Shown here: positions 8,582-18,503 of the stretch, in pieces | Numbering within the stretch: the first letter of the stretch is position 1 | Layout of the letters: every line of letters starts with the position of its first letter | Origin: Acinetobacter chengduensis | Lineage (GTDB): Bacteria > Pseudomonadota > Gammaproteobacteria > Pseudomonadales > Moraxellaceae | DNA length: 64,000 nucleotides | Direction: 5' to 3' | NCBI RefSeq assembly: GCF_003664645.1 | Contig: NZ_RCHC01000011.1 | Span: forward strand, 53,889-117,888 | Notes under the pieces: generated by a model | Databases searched by the model: none | Told to the model about the DNA's origin: nothing | The model's input: only the letters and a program-made list of their open reading frames with translations | Made by a program: the position numbers and the translations under genes

Positions 8582-9487
8582 CTATTTCACACTAAGGTAT
8601 TGGGCTAAAAGCTTCTGCGCAACTTTGTTCGCTTCTTCAAATGCTGGCGCCACATGCAATTCATTCACATTAAACTGCGTAGAAACAATTTTTTTATCCA
8701 ACAAGCCATCTACAGATTTCACAATCCGATCCGCTTTTAAACGATCCACTGGAATTACACCCACTTTACAGCCAGCGGTCAGTGCCTCATAAATCATAGA
8801 CACACTATCTTCTGTCACCCAAACCGCCTCAGCTTTTTGCATTTCTTCAAAAATCCATCCCTGTGGCGTTTCTTCTACAGGAAAAATCTGCAACTGCTCG
8901 GCAAAAGCTTGTTGTTTCAGTTGCACTAAAAATTCACTGGGCGTTCTACGCGATGTAGTCAAAATAATGTCTGCATCCAGATTTTGCTCTGTAATCTTCT
9001 GAATCGAATGGAGTACTTTAGACGTATTCCACTGATGACGTTTAGATGAACCTCCTAAAGCAATTAACACCCTGTTGGGCTGATGACGTTGCTCATCAAT
9101 AATTGGATTTAATGCGCCTTGTGTCAAAATCACATTGCCCAGCTCAGCAATACCATCATGCTCAGGAATAACCACATGATCAAACCAGCCAAATGGAAAA
9201 TTCGGCTTCATTAAAATCACTGTTTTTGACTCAGGATATGCGATGCCCAACAGCAACACACGAGACTGCGTATGACTACCGACCCCAATAATGTAATCAG
9301 GTACTTGAGTAAATACGTTCGTCTTGGACTGAAGTATGGCTTTAATTAAAGTAAAAAGTGACAGATCATCAATCGAAACTTCTTGAAAAGTCACTGTTTC
9401 AGTAGATTGGCGCTGCATCGCTTTAAACAGGCCGAGGGCTTGCGAACGATGCCCTGCCTTACCATCACTGACATAGACAATGTGCAT
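8582..9487 (-). CDS. Mitochondrial fission ELM1-family protein/putative core glycosyltransferase (301 aa)
   Basis: Shows the ELM1 family hallmarks: N-terminal YVSDGKAGHRSQALGL, a central LIALGGSSKRH strand-loop, and WVTEDSVSMIYEAL near residue 225. Bacterial members are GT-B-like, often in lipopolysaccharide loci, and are regarded as putative glycosyltransferases; the position next to ilvE is that of the first transferase gene of Acinetobacter outer-core loci. Start: the longest frame uses TTG at 9493, but ATG at 9487 with GGA upstream fits better. Donor and acceptor are not known. Terminates before 8582 without an evident hairpin. Confidence 0.8.
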   Translation of the reverse strand: MHIVYVSDGKAGHRSQALGLFKAMQRQSTETVTFQEVSIDDLSLFTLIKAILQSKTNVFTQVPDYIIGVGSHTQSRVLLLGIAYPESKTVILMKPNFPFGWFDHVVIPEHDGIAELGNVILTQGALNPIIDEQRHQPNRVLIALGGSSKRHQWNTSKVLHSIQKITEQNLDADIILTTSRRTPSEFLVQLKQQAFAEQLQIFPVEETPQGWIFEEMQKAEAVWVTEDSVSMIYEALTAGCKVGVIPVDRLKADRIVKSVDGLLDKKIVSTQFNVNELHVAPAFEEANKVAQKLLAQYLSVK

Positions 9488-9523
9488 ATTCAATTTCCAA
9501 ATGATCTATTCATTACAACCAAT

Positions 9524-9553
9524 AAAAAAAGGCGAAACATCTGTTTCGCCTTT
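9524..9553 (-). terminator. Rho-independent terminator of ilvE
   Basis: A perfect 12-bp stem AAAGGCGAAACA / TGTTTCGCCTTT with a 2-base loop, followed on the minus strand by a run of T residues. It lies 18 bases past the ilvE stop and separates ilvE from the outer-core genes. Confidence 0.9.
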
Positions 9554-9570
9554 CATCTTAACCGATCAGC

Positions 9571-10497
9571 TTATTTTACGTAAGTTAACCAGTGTGCATA
9601 TTTAGGGTCTTTGCCCTGAACTGCATCGAAGTATGCTTTTTGGATTTGAGTTGTGATTGGACCACGAACACCTTCACCAATTTGACGATCATCATATTCA
9701 CGGATTGGTGTTACTTCAGCTGCAGTACCTGTAAAGAATGCTTCATCTGCAATGTAGAACTCATCACGTGTGATACGGCGTTCAACAACGTCATAACCCA
9801 AGTCTTTAGCAATGGTAATAATAGTTTGACGCGTAATACCGTCTAATGCACCACCAGCGATATCAGGTGTATGAATCACGCCATCACGTACCAAGAATAC
9901 GTTTTCACCAGAACCCTGACATACATAGCCTTGCGGATCTAGCAACATTGCTTCGTCGTAGCCAGAATGCGCGACTTCTTGGTGTGCAAGAATAGACAAG
10001 GTGTAGTTACCTGATGCTTTTGCTTTACACATCGTCACGTTTGGATGGTGGTGTGTAAAAGATGAAGTTTTAACGCGAATGCCTTTCGCCATCGCTTCTT
10101 CACCTAGGTAAGCACCCCAGCTCCATGCTGCAACCACGGCATGAATTGTGTTGTCAGATGCTGCAATACCTAATTTTTCTGAACCAATAAAGATAATTGG
10201 ACGTAAGTAACAAGATGCTAATTTATTTTCACGAACCACATCAATTTGCGCTTGTTCTAATGCTGCTTGATCAAACGGAACTTTCAGTTGATAAATTTTC
10301 GCAGAATTTAGCAAACGCTTAGTATGTTCTTTTAAACGGAAAATCGCCGTTCCATTCGGAGTTTCGTAAGCACGGACACCCTCAAACACACCCATACTGT
10401 AATGTAATGTATGTGTTAATACGTGAGTTTTTGCCTCACGCCAATCAACTAATTGTCCATCTTGCCAAATAAAACCATCACGATCAGCCAAATTCAT
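9571..10497 (-). CDS. ilvE: Branched-chain amino acid aminotransferase
   Basis: PLP-dependent class IV aminotransferase that interconverts leucine, isoleucine and valine with their 2-oxo acids, using glutamate/2-oxoglutarate. The 308-residue length is typical. Visible: GVFEGVRAY near residue 38, the catalytic lysine in CKAKASGNY near residue 160, and the PLP phosphate-binding GSGENVFLVRDG and GITRQTI segments. ATG start is preceded by GGAG. It lies downstream of glnE with a short gap and carries its own terminator. In Acinetobacter ilvE is the fixed flank of the outer-core locus. Confidence 0.97.
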   Translation of the reverse strand: MNLADRDGFIWQDGQLVDWREAKTHVLTHTLHYSMGVFEGVRAYETPNGTAIFRLKEHTKRLLNSAKIYQLKVPFDQAALEQAQIDVVRENKLASCYLRPIIFIGSEKLGIAASDNTIHAVVAAWSWGAYLGEEAMAKGIRVKTSSFTHHHPNVTMCKAKASGNYTLSILAHQEVAHSGYDEAMLLDPQGYVCQGSGENVFLVRDGVIHTPDIAGGALDGITRQTIITIAKDLGYDVVERRITRDEFYIADEAFFTGTAAEVTPIREYDDRQIGEGVRGPITTQIQKAYFDAVQGKDPKYAHWLTYVK

Positions 10498-10515
10498 GAC
10501 CTAAACTCCAAATTT

Positions 10516-13275
10516 TTATACACAGTCATTTTTATCCAAGGCAAACATTGCACTCGGATCGATTAATCTTTGCCATAACTTACAAACGACCTCTCGGGTA
10601 TCGTGCCAATCCGTCGCATTTACTTGCATTGATTGATTTGCAAGGGCTAAACGGTGGCTCTCGGCGCGTTCGCGAAGATAAGCTTGAATCAATGCTGTCG
10701 CATCGTCGCTGGATAAGCGACTTGCTTTTGCGGCGTCTTCAAGGATTCGTACATTGTCGGAGTAGTGGGCGAGATCAGAATTCGTCCCACTCCATGCTAA
10801 TACCACATACTGTGCCATAAATTCGATATCAACGATACCTCCTGCGTCTTGTTTTAAATGAAAAATCCCATCTTTTTGCTGTTCTTTAGAAGAACCTAAA
10901 TGGTCTTTCATTTTTTGACGCATTTTTAAAACCTCAGCACGTACATTTTGCTCATCACGCGGTAAGGTTAAAATTTGACGGCGTAATTGCTCAAATTTCT
11001 GACGCAATGAATGTTCACCAGCAATTGAACGGGCACGCACCAGTGCTTGATGCTCCCACACCCATGCGCTCTTAAATTGATATTGCTCAAAAGCTTTTAA
11101 GCTCGTAACCAACAAACCTGCTTCACCTGAAGGTCTTAAACGGGTATCAATTTCATAGACTCGGCCATCTAAAGTTTGTGTGGTCATTAAAGACATAAAC
11201 TTCTGTGCCACACGCATTGCAAATTCAAAACCACTAATCGGTTTCAAACCATCGGTATCTGCTTGTTCGTCCATATAATGAATAAATACCAAGTCGAGGT
11301 CTGAGCCATAACCCAGTTCAATCCCACCCAGCTTGCCATAACCTGCAACTGCAAAAGCAATATGATCTAAACCACAGCGTTGACCATCAGCATCCACAGG
11401 ATAACCATGTTTTTTAGCTACAATTTGGTAAGCCAAATTTAATGTTGCTTCGACTGACACTTCAGCAATATCGGTTAAAGCATCAGATACTTTCATTAAT
11501 GGACTTTCTGCCAATACATCACTGGCCGCCACAGTTAATACATTGGATTTTTTAAATAAGCGCAGTACGCGCATTAAGTCTTCAACATCATCCAGCTCTA
11601 TACGTAGGAGTTGCTGACGTAGGGAGTCTTCCAAATCTTTACGTTTAGGAAGCTCAAAATCCATAGATAAAAACTCATCCAACAACACAGGATAATGCGT
11701 TAATTCCTCACAAATCCATGGACTGACGGTGGCCATTTTCACCAGTCGTTGTAATGCACCTTTGCTCTCAATTAACATCACCAAATACACCGTACGGCGC
11801 ATGACTGATTCAACCAAAGGCATTAAACGCTGCAAAGCCACTTGTGGACTGTCTGACTGAATAACCGCCTCAACCAAATGTGGCCAAAACATTTTTAAAC
11901 GCTGTACCGCTTTAGCAGGTAATTTTTTTAAGGCATGGCCATGCCAAAACTCATGCACTAAATTTTTAGCATTATCATCCAGCACATCATTGAGTTGCTT
12001 TTCCAATTGACTAAAACTTTCAACTAATGGATCGGGTTCTTTTTCTTTAATCAAATGCTCAAATTGATAAATTACCCGTGCTCGTTTGCTGTTTAGTACC
12101 TGCAAAAATCCACCCCAAGTTGCATAACCTAAGGTATCTAAAATACGCTGACGTGGCTCATCTTCATGCGGTAAGGACTGCGTTTGCTGATCATTCAAGG
12201 CCTGAATCGCATGTTCGATTCTACGTAAAAATAAGTAAGCATCTTCTAATTCTTGCACCGCTGTCATATCGAGTAAGCCCACTTCACCCAAATGATGCAA
12301 ACTCACCAAACATTGTCGGTCTTGGAGTTCTAATTTTGAACCACCGTAAATAAGCTGAAAGACTTGTACAATAAATTCAACTTCACGGATACCACCTGCG
12401 CCGAGCTTTATATCGTCTTCAATATTACGGCGGAGTACTTCCCGCTCAATCATGCCCTTCATTTCACGCATGGCTTCAAATGCAGTGTAGTCAACGTATT
12501 TACGGAACACGAAAGGTCGAGTCATGTCGAGTAATTCATTACCTTCTTGACCGCCTGTCACGATGCGTGCTTTGATCCATGCATAGCGCTCCCACTCCCG
12601 TCCATGCTGGCTTAAATATTTTTCTAATGCCACATGACTAATGGCTAACGCGGAACCATCACCCCATGGACGCAAACGCATGTCTACTCGAAAAACGAAA
12701 CCATCTGCGGTAATTTGATCCAGCAGATAAATCAGTTTTTGTCCCCACAAAATACAAAATTGCTGTACATCAATACATTTACGGCCATTGGTTTCACCTT
12801 GCTCATCAAAGGCAAAAATTAGGTCAATATCACTGGACAAATTTAGTTCTTGTGCACCCAGTTTTCCCATCGCAATCACGATCAAATCTTGAACTTTGCC
12901 GTTATATCCTATTGGCTCACCATGTTTAGCCACCAAAGGTGCATAAGCAAATTTTTTCGCCATACAGATGGCAATATCGGCAAAGTCTGAAAGCTCTCGG
13001 GTAAGGGTAATTACATTCGTGAGCTGGTTAGCATCTTGCCAAATCCACCGAAACATTAAACGCGCACGTAAAATACGCATTTCACGCATCCAAACCTGCT
13101 CATCTTGAATTTCGCATAGCGCGACTTCAACAAATTCTTGTATTTTTTCGGTGCTTAAAGGTAATAAAAATTGGTCAATTGCATAATCTTGTTCTATTAA
13201 ATTGCGATGGATTCCCAACACTTGCTCTGCATATTGGCTAGCACGCAAGGTCTTCTGCAATTGTTCCACATTCAT
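10516..13275 (-). CDS. glnE: Bifunctional glutamine synthetase adenylyltransferase/adenylyl-removing enzyme
   Basis: Adenylylates and deadenylylates glutamine synthetase in answer to PII and glutamine. The 919 residues form two nucleotidyltransferase halves: the N-terminal (deadenylylating) one with SSDIDLIFAF near residue 148, and the C-terminal (adenylylating) one with GYGSDLDLVFIH near residue 658. Each is followed by the RMRLRPWG / RLRPSGEAG motif and a helical GlnD-PII-uridylyltransferase-type domain. Both Asp pairs are intact, so both activities are expected. Start ATG at 13275; 18 bases separate it from ilvE, suggesting co-transcription. Confidence 0.97.
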   Translation of the reverse strand: MNVEQLQKTLRASQYAEQVLGIHRNLIEQDYAIDQFLLPLSTEKIQEFVEVALCEIQDEQVWMREMRILRARLMFRWIWQDANQLTNVITLTRELSDFADIAICMAKKFAYAPLVAKHGEPIGYNGKVQDLIVIAMGKLGAQELNLSSDIDLIFAFDEQGETNGRKCIDVQQFCILWGQKLIYLLDQITADGFVFRVDMRLRPWGDGSALAISHVALEKYLSQHGREWERYAWIKARIVTGGQEGNELLDMTRPFVFRKYVDYTAFEAMREMKGMIEREVLRRNIEDDIKLGAGGIREVEFIVQVFQLIYGGSKLELQDRQCLVSLHHLGEVGLLDMTAVQELEDAYLFLRRIEHAIQALNDQQTQSLPHEDEPRQRILDTLGYATWGGFLQVLNSKRARVIYQFEHLIKEKEPDPLVESFSQLEKQLNDVLDDNAKNLVHEFWHGHALKKLPAKAVQRLKMFWPHLVEAVIQSDSPQVALQRLMPLVESVMRRTVYLVMLIESKGALQRLVKMATVSPWICEELTHYPVLLDEFLSMDFELPKRKDLEDSLRQQLLRIELDDVEDLMRVLRLFKKSNVLTVAASDVLAESPLMKVSDALTDIAEVSVEATLNLAYQIVAKKHGYPVDADGQRCGLDHIAFAVAGYGKLGGIELGYGSDLDLVFIHYMDEQADTDGLKPISGFEFAMRVAQKFMSLMTTQTLDGRVYEIDTRLRPSGEAGLLVTSLKAFEQYQFKSAWVWEHQALVRARSIAGEHSLRQKFEQLRRQILTLPRDEQNVRAEVLKMRQKMKDHLGSSKEQQKDGIFHLKQDAGGIVDIEFMAQYVVLAWSGTNSDLAHYSDNVRILEDAAKASRLSSDDATALIQAYLRERAESHRLALANQSMQVNATDWHDTREVVCKLWQRLIDPSAMFALDKNDCV

Positions 13276-13359
13276 TTGTTAACCCATAAGCCTGTTTTTT
13301 TCTAGTTATATCAGTTGCACAAGGCAAATGGGGAAAAATTTAGCGTTCATCACATCAAG

Positions 13360-14640
13360 TTATAGTTTCGCTTCAGCCTTCACTTTAGGTAAGGTCTCTA
13401 CCTTTAGTACTTGATGTGAACTGGTGGCTTTAGGCAAATCCACCACGAATAGCGTTCCCTCACCTTCTTTAGAATGTACGCTAATCGAACCGTGGTTTAA
13501 ATCCACAAACCGTTTACATAAGACCAATCCTAAGCCCGTGCCTTGCTCTCCAGCAGTACCTTTAATACTGACTTTAATTTGTTGCTCAAATATATTCGCG
13601 ACTTGGTTTTGATTCATGCCCAAGCCTGTATCTTGAACGCTAAAGCGAATAAACTCATCGCGCTCTTCTGCACGCAGAATCACTTTGCCTTCACCATCCG
13701 TATTAGTGAATTTCAATGCATTTGACACCAAGTTCTGAACAACCGACGTAATCATATTAATGTCGGCATTCACCTTTAGCCCTGTCGGAATTTCATTTAA
13801 AAGTTGAATATTCTTTTTAACTGCCAAGCTATTGAGCACACTACATACAATTTTAGCGGACTGATTCAAATCAAAATTAATTGGGTGATATTCAAAGCGA
13901 CCACCTTCGGCCATGGCCCAATTCAGCAAACTTTCTAGTAAGTTATAGGTCGATTGAGCTGTATCACACAAATAATCCGCAATATTTTGAATACTTGATT
14001 CATCTAAGCTGTCACGCTCTTGTGCCAAGACTTCAGAAAAGCCCAGTAATCCATGAAAAGGTGCACGTAAGTCATGTGCAATAATTTGAAAAAATTTGGT
14101 TTTGCTAAAATTTAATGCTGATTGTTGTTCGTACATTTCTTTTAATTCAGCATTTTCAACTCTGAGCTTTAAGACACTCAGTAAGCTTTGCACAAATTCA
14201 GACACGATTTCTAATTGCTTAGCTGTGTATTCATCAGCTCGATCATCAAACAATAGTACCGTACCAATACTTTGTTGCTCATCTCTTAAATGAAATGCCA
14301 CCAGTCGCTGATGCTCAACGCCTAAGCCATGTACATAGCCAGAAAAAGCCGAATAGTCTTTATGTTGGTGATTAATAATAGTGTTATCACCTTCAAAAAA
14401 TCGCTCTAATTGTTCATTGGCATCTGCTAAGAAGGCTTTTACCCCCTCGTCAGAACCGTACCAAATATAAGGCTCATTTTTAAATGCCAAAATGGCACTT
14501 TCCATGCCTAAAATGCTACGAGCAAACTTGAGGAAATCCGCAATTTTATTATCGTCAGTATAGACACCCATCAACAAAGAAAGCCGACATGCACCCAGCT
14601 GTTCCGTCTGTGCGCCTATTTCTAATAAATTTATCGCCAT
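13360..14640 (-). CDS. Orphan GAF-domain sensor histidine kinase (426 aa)
   Basis: Cytoplasmic histidine kinase without membrane helices. An N-terminal GAF-like sensor (about residues 10-155) is followed by a HisKA dimerisation domain with the phospho-acceptor in FQIIAHDLRAP near residue 188 and a HATPase domain with NLVSNALKFTN (N box), VQDTGLGM (G1) and GTGLGLVLCKRF (G2). There is no receiver domain and no response-regulator gene beside it. The longest frame starts at 14646, but the ATG at 14640 is six bases after a GAGG, so I prefer it. The signal and the partner are unknown; a redox, light or small-ligand signal sensed by GAF is possible but not shown. Confidence 0.9.
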   Translation of the reverse strand: MAINLLEIGAQTEQLGACRLSLLMGVYTDDNKIADFLKFARSILGMESAILAFKNEPYIWYGSDEGVKAFLADANEQLERFFEGDNTIINHQHKDYSAFSGYVHGLGVEHQRLVAFHLRDEQQSIGTVLLFDDRADEYTAKQLEIVSEFVQSLLSVLKLRVENAELKEMYEQQSALNFSKTKFFQIIAHDLRAPFHGLLGFSEVLAQERDSLDESSIQNIADYLCDTAQSTYNLLESLLNWAMAEGGRFEYHPINFDLNQSAKIVCSVLNSLAVKKNIQLLNEIPTGLKVNADINMITSVVQNLVSNALKFTNTDGEGKVILRAEERDEFIRFSVQDTGLGMNQNQVANIFEQQIKVSIKGTAGEQGTGLGLVLCKRFVDLNHGSISVHSKEGEGTLFVVDLPKATSSHQVLKVETLPKVKAEAKL

Positions 14641-14646
14641 AGACAT

Positions 14647-15536
14647 CCTCTCTTGAATTGACTAAATTTGCAAAACCGAGCATTACACTCTACTTAATTA
14701 GCAAGATTAAGCACACATAGCAACAACAAAAAGCAACATTGCGACCAAAGGAGTTTGCTTTGGTGAAAACTTCAAACTACTCAACGATCATAATTCAAAT
14801 ACATATCTGAATTTTCTAGAAAAAATTTTCAATGTTTTTCTAATAATTCATCATAACAAAAAGCCGAAACATGCCCAAATGAATTAATCTTTTAAGCATG
14901 CTCACTTACATTTTTTACAGATGGATTACATTTAGTTTTTATGTTTTGTTATTTACATCACAGTTTCATACTTCAGCAAATACTTTACATTTCGCATAAT
15001 TAGCGCAACTTACCCACTGATCATAAAATTAGGCACTCAATTACTGACAATTCTTGAAGATTTTCAACCTGCCCACTGTCTAATTTCATTGAAATTCTAT
15101 TTAGCTTCAAACAGTAAGCGACGAATTAAGCCGAGATCTTCATCAATAAAGCTCTATGCAGTTTATGCACAGAGATTAAAACCGACTGTTAATATTGCGC
15201 AAGTAAAATTGAGGTATCACATCTTTTGTATTTTTAAGCTCTTTACATAGATGACCACTTTATATTTAAAGCCTTATATTTTTTGAATTGAGCAACACTT
15301 TTAAACATAAGCTTGTTGACCGAAGTTTTTCTTGCTTTCGTCACTCGGGTCAATAGCCATTCTATATAAATAATGGTATACCTAAATTTAAGCGTTATTG
15401 TCCCAAACCCGCCTCAAATCTTGCCTTTTATTGGATTGTTTAATTCAATTTCAATTTCTCACAAAATAGTTGTGCGAAAAGTAGACACTTTTCTGTATTA
15501 TTTTTCAGCGAAATGACGTCATCACGGTATCTAGCG
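14647..15536. other. Long non-coding stretch upstream of icd
   Basis: About 890 AT-rich bases without a supported gene on either strand. It must contain the promoter of the histidine kinase (minus) and regulatory sequence for icd (plus). One inverted repeat is visible, TTGACC (15316-15321) with GGTCAA (15348-15353). No tRNA-like, terminator-like or repeat array is apparent. Small RNAs or peptides shorter than about 50 codons cannot be excluded. Confidence 0.5.
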
Positions 15537-15565
15537 TTGACTGAAATGCGATGAGCACCGATACT
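15537..15565 (+). promoter_or_regulatory. Sigma-70-type promoter of icd
   Basis: TTGACT (15537-15542), 17-base spacer, GATACT (15560-15565). Transcription would begin near 15572, giving a leader of about 80 bases before the icd start codon at 15653. The -10 element lies inside the upstream extension of the longest icd frame, which argues that the extension is not translated. Confidence 0.7.
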
Positions 15566-15652
15566 TTCATAGTTTTATTTAAGCAAATCGGTTCGAAGGG
15601 GCTAAGTCATAAGCTCGGCCCTCAAAACACTATCTCAAGCAAGGGGCTATAT

Positions 15653-17887
15653 ATGGCTGGTGGAAAGTCAACTATCATTTACACACTGACCGACGAGGCG
15701 CCATTATTGGCGACATACTCACTGCTACCGATCATTGAGACCTTTACTAAGCCTGCCGGCGTTGAAATCGTTAAACGCGATATCTCTGTAGCATCACGTG
15801 TGCTCGCAGAATTTTCTGACTTCTTAAGCGAAGAGCAAAAGGTTCCAAACAACCTAGCAGAGCTTGGCCGTCTTACTCAAGATCCAGACACAAACATCAT
15901 CAAGTTACCGAACATCAGTGCGTCTGTAGGCCAATTGACAGCTTGTATCAAAGAGCTTCAATCTAAAGGCTACGCTATTCCGAACTACCCGGAAAACCCA
16001 ACGACTGAAGAAGAGAAAGAAATTAAAGCGCGTTACAGCAAATGTTTAGGTTCTGCTGTTAACCCTGTACTACGTGAAGGTAACTCTGACCGTCGTGCAC
16101 CTACTGCTGTTAAAAACTATGCGAAAAAACACCCGCACTCTATGAGCGAGTGGAAGCAATGGTCTCAAACTCACGTGTCTCACATGGATGAAGGCGACTT
16201 CTACCACGGTGAAAAATCTATGACACTTGACCGTGCACGCAATGTAAAAATGGAGCTAATCACTAAGACTGGCGAAACGATCGTTTTGAAGCAAAAAGTT
16301 GCACTTCAAGACGGCGAAATCATCGACTCTATGTTCATGAGTAAGAAAGCGCTTTGCGATTTCTATGAAAAAGAACTCGAAGATTGTCGCGAAGCTGGCA
16401 TCTTGTTCTCATTGCACGTGAAAGCGACAATGATGAAAGTGTCACACCCAATCGTATTTGGTCACTGTGTTAAGATTTACTACAAAGAAGCTTTCGAAAA
16501 GCACGGCAAATTGTTTGATGAGTTAGGTATTAACATCAACAATGGTATGGCTGGTCTTTACGAAAAAATCGAAACTCTTCCGACTTCTTTACGTGAAGAA
16601 ATCATCGAAGACTTACATGCTTGTCAAGAACACCGTCCTGCACTTGCAATGGTTGATTCTGCTAAAGGCATCACAAACTTCCATTCACCTAACGACGTAA
16701 TTGTAGATGCTTCTATGCCTGCAATGATCCGTGGTGGCGGTAAAATGTGGGGCGCTGATGGCAAACCTTACGACTGTAAAGCTGTAATGCCTGAATCTAC
16801 ATTCGCACGTATTTACCAAGAAATGATCAATTTCTGTAAATGGAATGGTAACTTCGATCCACGTACTATGGGTACTGTACCTAACGTTGGTTTGATGGCG
16901 CAAAAAGCTGAAGAATACGGTTCACACGATAAAACGTTTGAAATCGCTCAAGCTGGCGTTGCAAACATTGTTGATATCGAAACTGGCGAAGTGTTGATGT
17001 CTCAAAACGTTGAAGAAGGCGATATCTGGCGTATGTGTCAGGTGAAAGACGCTCCGATTCAAGATTGGGTTAAACTTGCTGTAACACGTGCTCGTAACTC
17101 TGGTATGCCAGCGATCTTCTGGTTAGACCCGTACCGTCCACACGAAAACGAAGTGATCAAAAAAGTTGAAAAATACTTGAAAGATCACGACACAGACGGT
17201 CTAGACATCCAAATCATGTCTCAAGTACGTGCTATGCGTTACACACTTGAACGTGTTGCTCGTGGCCTAGATACAATTTCTGTAACTGGTAACATCTTAC
17301 GTGACTACCTCACTGACTTGTTCCCTATTATGGAATTGGGTACATCTGCGAAGATGTTATCTATCGTTCCGTTAATGGCGGGTGGCGGTATGTACGAAAC
17401 TGGTGCGGGTGGTTCTGCACCTAAACACGTACAACAGCTTGTTGAAGAAAACCACTTACGTTGGGATTCTTTAGGTGAGTTCTTGGCATTGGCTGTTTCT
17501 TTAGAAGAAATGGGCATTAAAGAAGACAACGCTCAAGCAAAACTTCTTGCGAAGACTTTAGACCAAGCAACTGGCAAACTTCTAGACAACGACAAGTCTC
17601 CATCACGTCGTACTGGTGAGCTTGACAACCGTGGTAGCCATTTCTACCTTGCTAAATTCTGGGCTGAAGCACTTGCTGCTCAGGACGAAGATGCTGCACT
17701 TAAAGCAAAATTTGCTCCACTTGCACAAGCACTTGCTGAAAATGAAGACAAGATTGTTGCTGAGCTTGCAGAAGTTCAAGGCAAATCTGTTGATATCGGC
17801 GGTTACTACGCAATTGATACAGCAAAAGTAAATGACGTAATGCGTCCAAGTTCAACTTTAAACGCTGCACTTGCTGCTGCTCAATAA
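15653..17887 (+). CDS. icd: NADP-dependent isocitrate dehydrogenase, monomeric type
   Basis: Large single-subunit IDH (about 740 residues) that oxidises isocitrate to 2-oxoglutarate and CO2 with NADP+ in the citric acid cycle. It is unrelated in sequence to the 45-kDa dimeric enzyme. Typical stretches: N-terminal [32 protein letters not shown] near residue 130, and [18 protein letters not shown] near residue 585 with coenzyme-binding residues. The frame is open back to 15551, but the family begins at the ATG of MAGGKST (15653), which has AAGGGG ten bases upstream; the promoter at 15537-15565 also supports this. A strong terminator follows. Codon use looks that of a highly expressed gene. Confidence 0.97.
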   Translation: MAGGKSTIIYTLTDEAPLLATYSLLPIIETFTKPAGVEIVKRDISVASRVLAEFSDFLSEEQKVPNNLAELGRLTQDPDTNIIKLPNISASVGQLTACIKELQSKGYAIPNYPENPTTEEEKEIKARYSKCLGSAVNPVLREGNSDRRAPTAVKNYAKKHPHSMSEWKQWSQTHVSHMDEGDFYHGEKSMTLDRARNVKMELITKTGETIVLKQKVALQDGEIIDSMFMSKKALCDFYEKELEDCREAGILFSLHVKATMMKVSHPIVFGHCVKIYYKEAFEKHGKLFDELGININNGMAGLYEKIETLPTSLREEIIEDLHACQEHRPALAMVDSAKGITNFHSPNDVIVDASMPAMIRGGGKMWGADGKPYDCKAVMPESTFARIYQEMINFCKWNGNFDPRTMGTVPNVGLMAQKAEEYGSHDKTFEIAQAGVANIVDIETGEVLMSQNVEEGDIWRMCQVKDAPIQDWVKLAVTRARNSGMPAIFWLDPYRPHENEVIKKVEKYLKDHDTDGLDIQIMSQVRAMRYTLERVARGLDTISVTGNILRDYLTDLFPIMELGTSAKMLSIVPLMAGGGMYETGAGGSAPKHVQQLVEENHLRWDSLGEFLALAVSLEEMGIKEDNAQAKLLAKTLDQATGKLLDNDKSPSRRTGELDNRGSHFYLAKFWAEALAAQDEDAALKAKFAPLAQALAENEDKIVAELAEVQGKSVDIGGYYAIDTAKVNDVMRPSSTLNAALAAAQ

Positions 17888-17919
17888 GTTGATGCTGAAC
17901 TAACTCAAGTTAGTGACGT

Positions 17920-17951
17920 AAAAAAACCAGCGCGAAAGCGCTGGTTTTTTT
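17920..17951 (+). terminator. Rho-independent terminator of icd
   Basis: Stem CCAGCGC / GCGCTGG with a GAAA loop, A-run before and T-run after, 32 bases past the icd stop codon. Confidence 0.95.
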
Positions 17952-18202
17952 ATTGGGCTGTAGACTGAAATCTCATCCCAGATATTTCCAAACTACTAGC
18001 ACACCAAGTACAAGAAAAATAAATTATCTATAACTCTCAGAACTGTAGGCCATGTAGCCAAGCCAGCATCCTAATCGCTATGGCATACCAGCAACGTAGC
18101 AAAAAATTTTAAGAGCATGATCCTTCGGATGAATAACCGGCCTTTTAGGATTTTTAATTAAAAGATCGCAGCTATACTTTTTTAATTTCTATCACAGACA
18201 AT
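17952..18202. other. Intergenic stretch between icd and tRNA-Leu
   Basis: About 250 bases with no recognisable gene, repeat or promoter. It is bounded by the icd terminator on the left and the tRNA terminator on the right. Confidence 0.5.
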
Positions 18203-18236
18203 AAAAAACCCCAAGACTTTAAGTCTTAGGGTTTTT
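18203..18236 (-). terminator. Terminator of tRNA-Leu
   Basis: Hairpin CCCCAAGACT / AGTCTTAGGG with one bulge and a three-base loop, flanked by A- and T-runs, just past the CCA end of the minus-strand tRNA. The flanking runs make it potentially bidirectional. Confidence 0.85.
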
Positions 18237-18243
18237 TGAATCT

Positions 18244-18330
18244 TGGTCCCGGGGGTCGGACTCGAACCGACACATCATCTCTGATAGTGGATTTTGAATC
18301 CACCGCGTCTACCAATTTCACCACCTCGGG
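18244..18330 (-). tRNA. tRNA-Leu (anticodon CAA)
   Basis: 87-nt class II tRNA with encoded CCA end. The D-arm region reads AAATTGGTAGACGCG, typical of tRNA-Leu. The anticodon stem-loop is GTGGA-TTCAAAA-TCCAC, with anticodon CAA reading UUG. A long variable arm (ATCAGAGATGAT region) and the T arm GTCGG-TTCGAGT-CCGAC follow. The acceptor stem CCCGAGG / CCCCGGG pairs at six of seven positions with an A5-C68 mismatch, and begins with C1-G72. Confidence 0.96.
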
Positions 18331-18340
18331 AATGAAGGCT

Positions 18341-18368
18341 ATAATACCTTGTTTTCAAACACTGTCAA
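18341..18368 (-). promoter_or_regulatory. Sigma-70-type promoter of tRNA-Leu
   Basis: On the minus strand: TTGACA (18363-18368), 16-base spacer, TATTAT (18341-18346), ten bases before the first tRNA nucleotide. The -35 element is consensus. Confidence 0.85.
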
Positions 18369-18503
18369 CACTGCAAAGCCCTATTTGATTATTTTTAAAT
18401 CAAGTCAGAATTTTTCGTCTTAAAATTAAGCAAAATCAGCGCTAAAAATCAAAAAAGCATATAATAGACGGCATTCAATCCCCTACTGTTTTAAGCACAC
18501 ACC

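Noticed and set aside
15551..15652. 34-codon N-terminal extension of icd
   Set aside because: The promoter -10 element lies inside it, the family starts at MAGGKST, and AAGGGG marks the later ATG.
18244..18330. A5-C68 mismatch of the tRNA-Leu acceptor as a sign of a broken gene
   Set aside because: All other stems, the loop, the anticodon, CCA, promoter and terminator are intact, and a mismatch at this place occurs in other tRNA-Leu genes as I recall; I treat the gene as functional.
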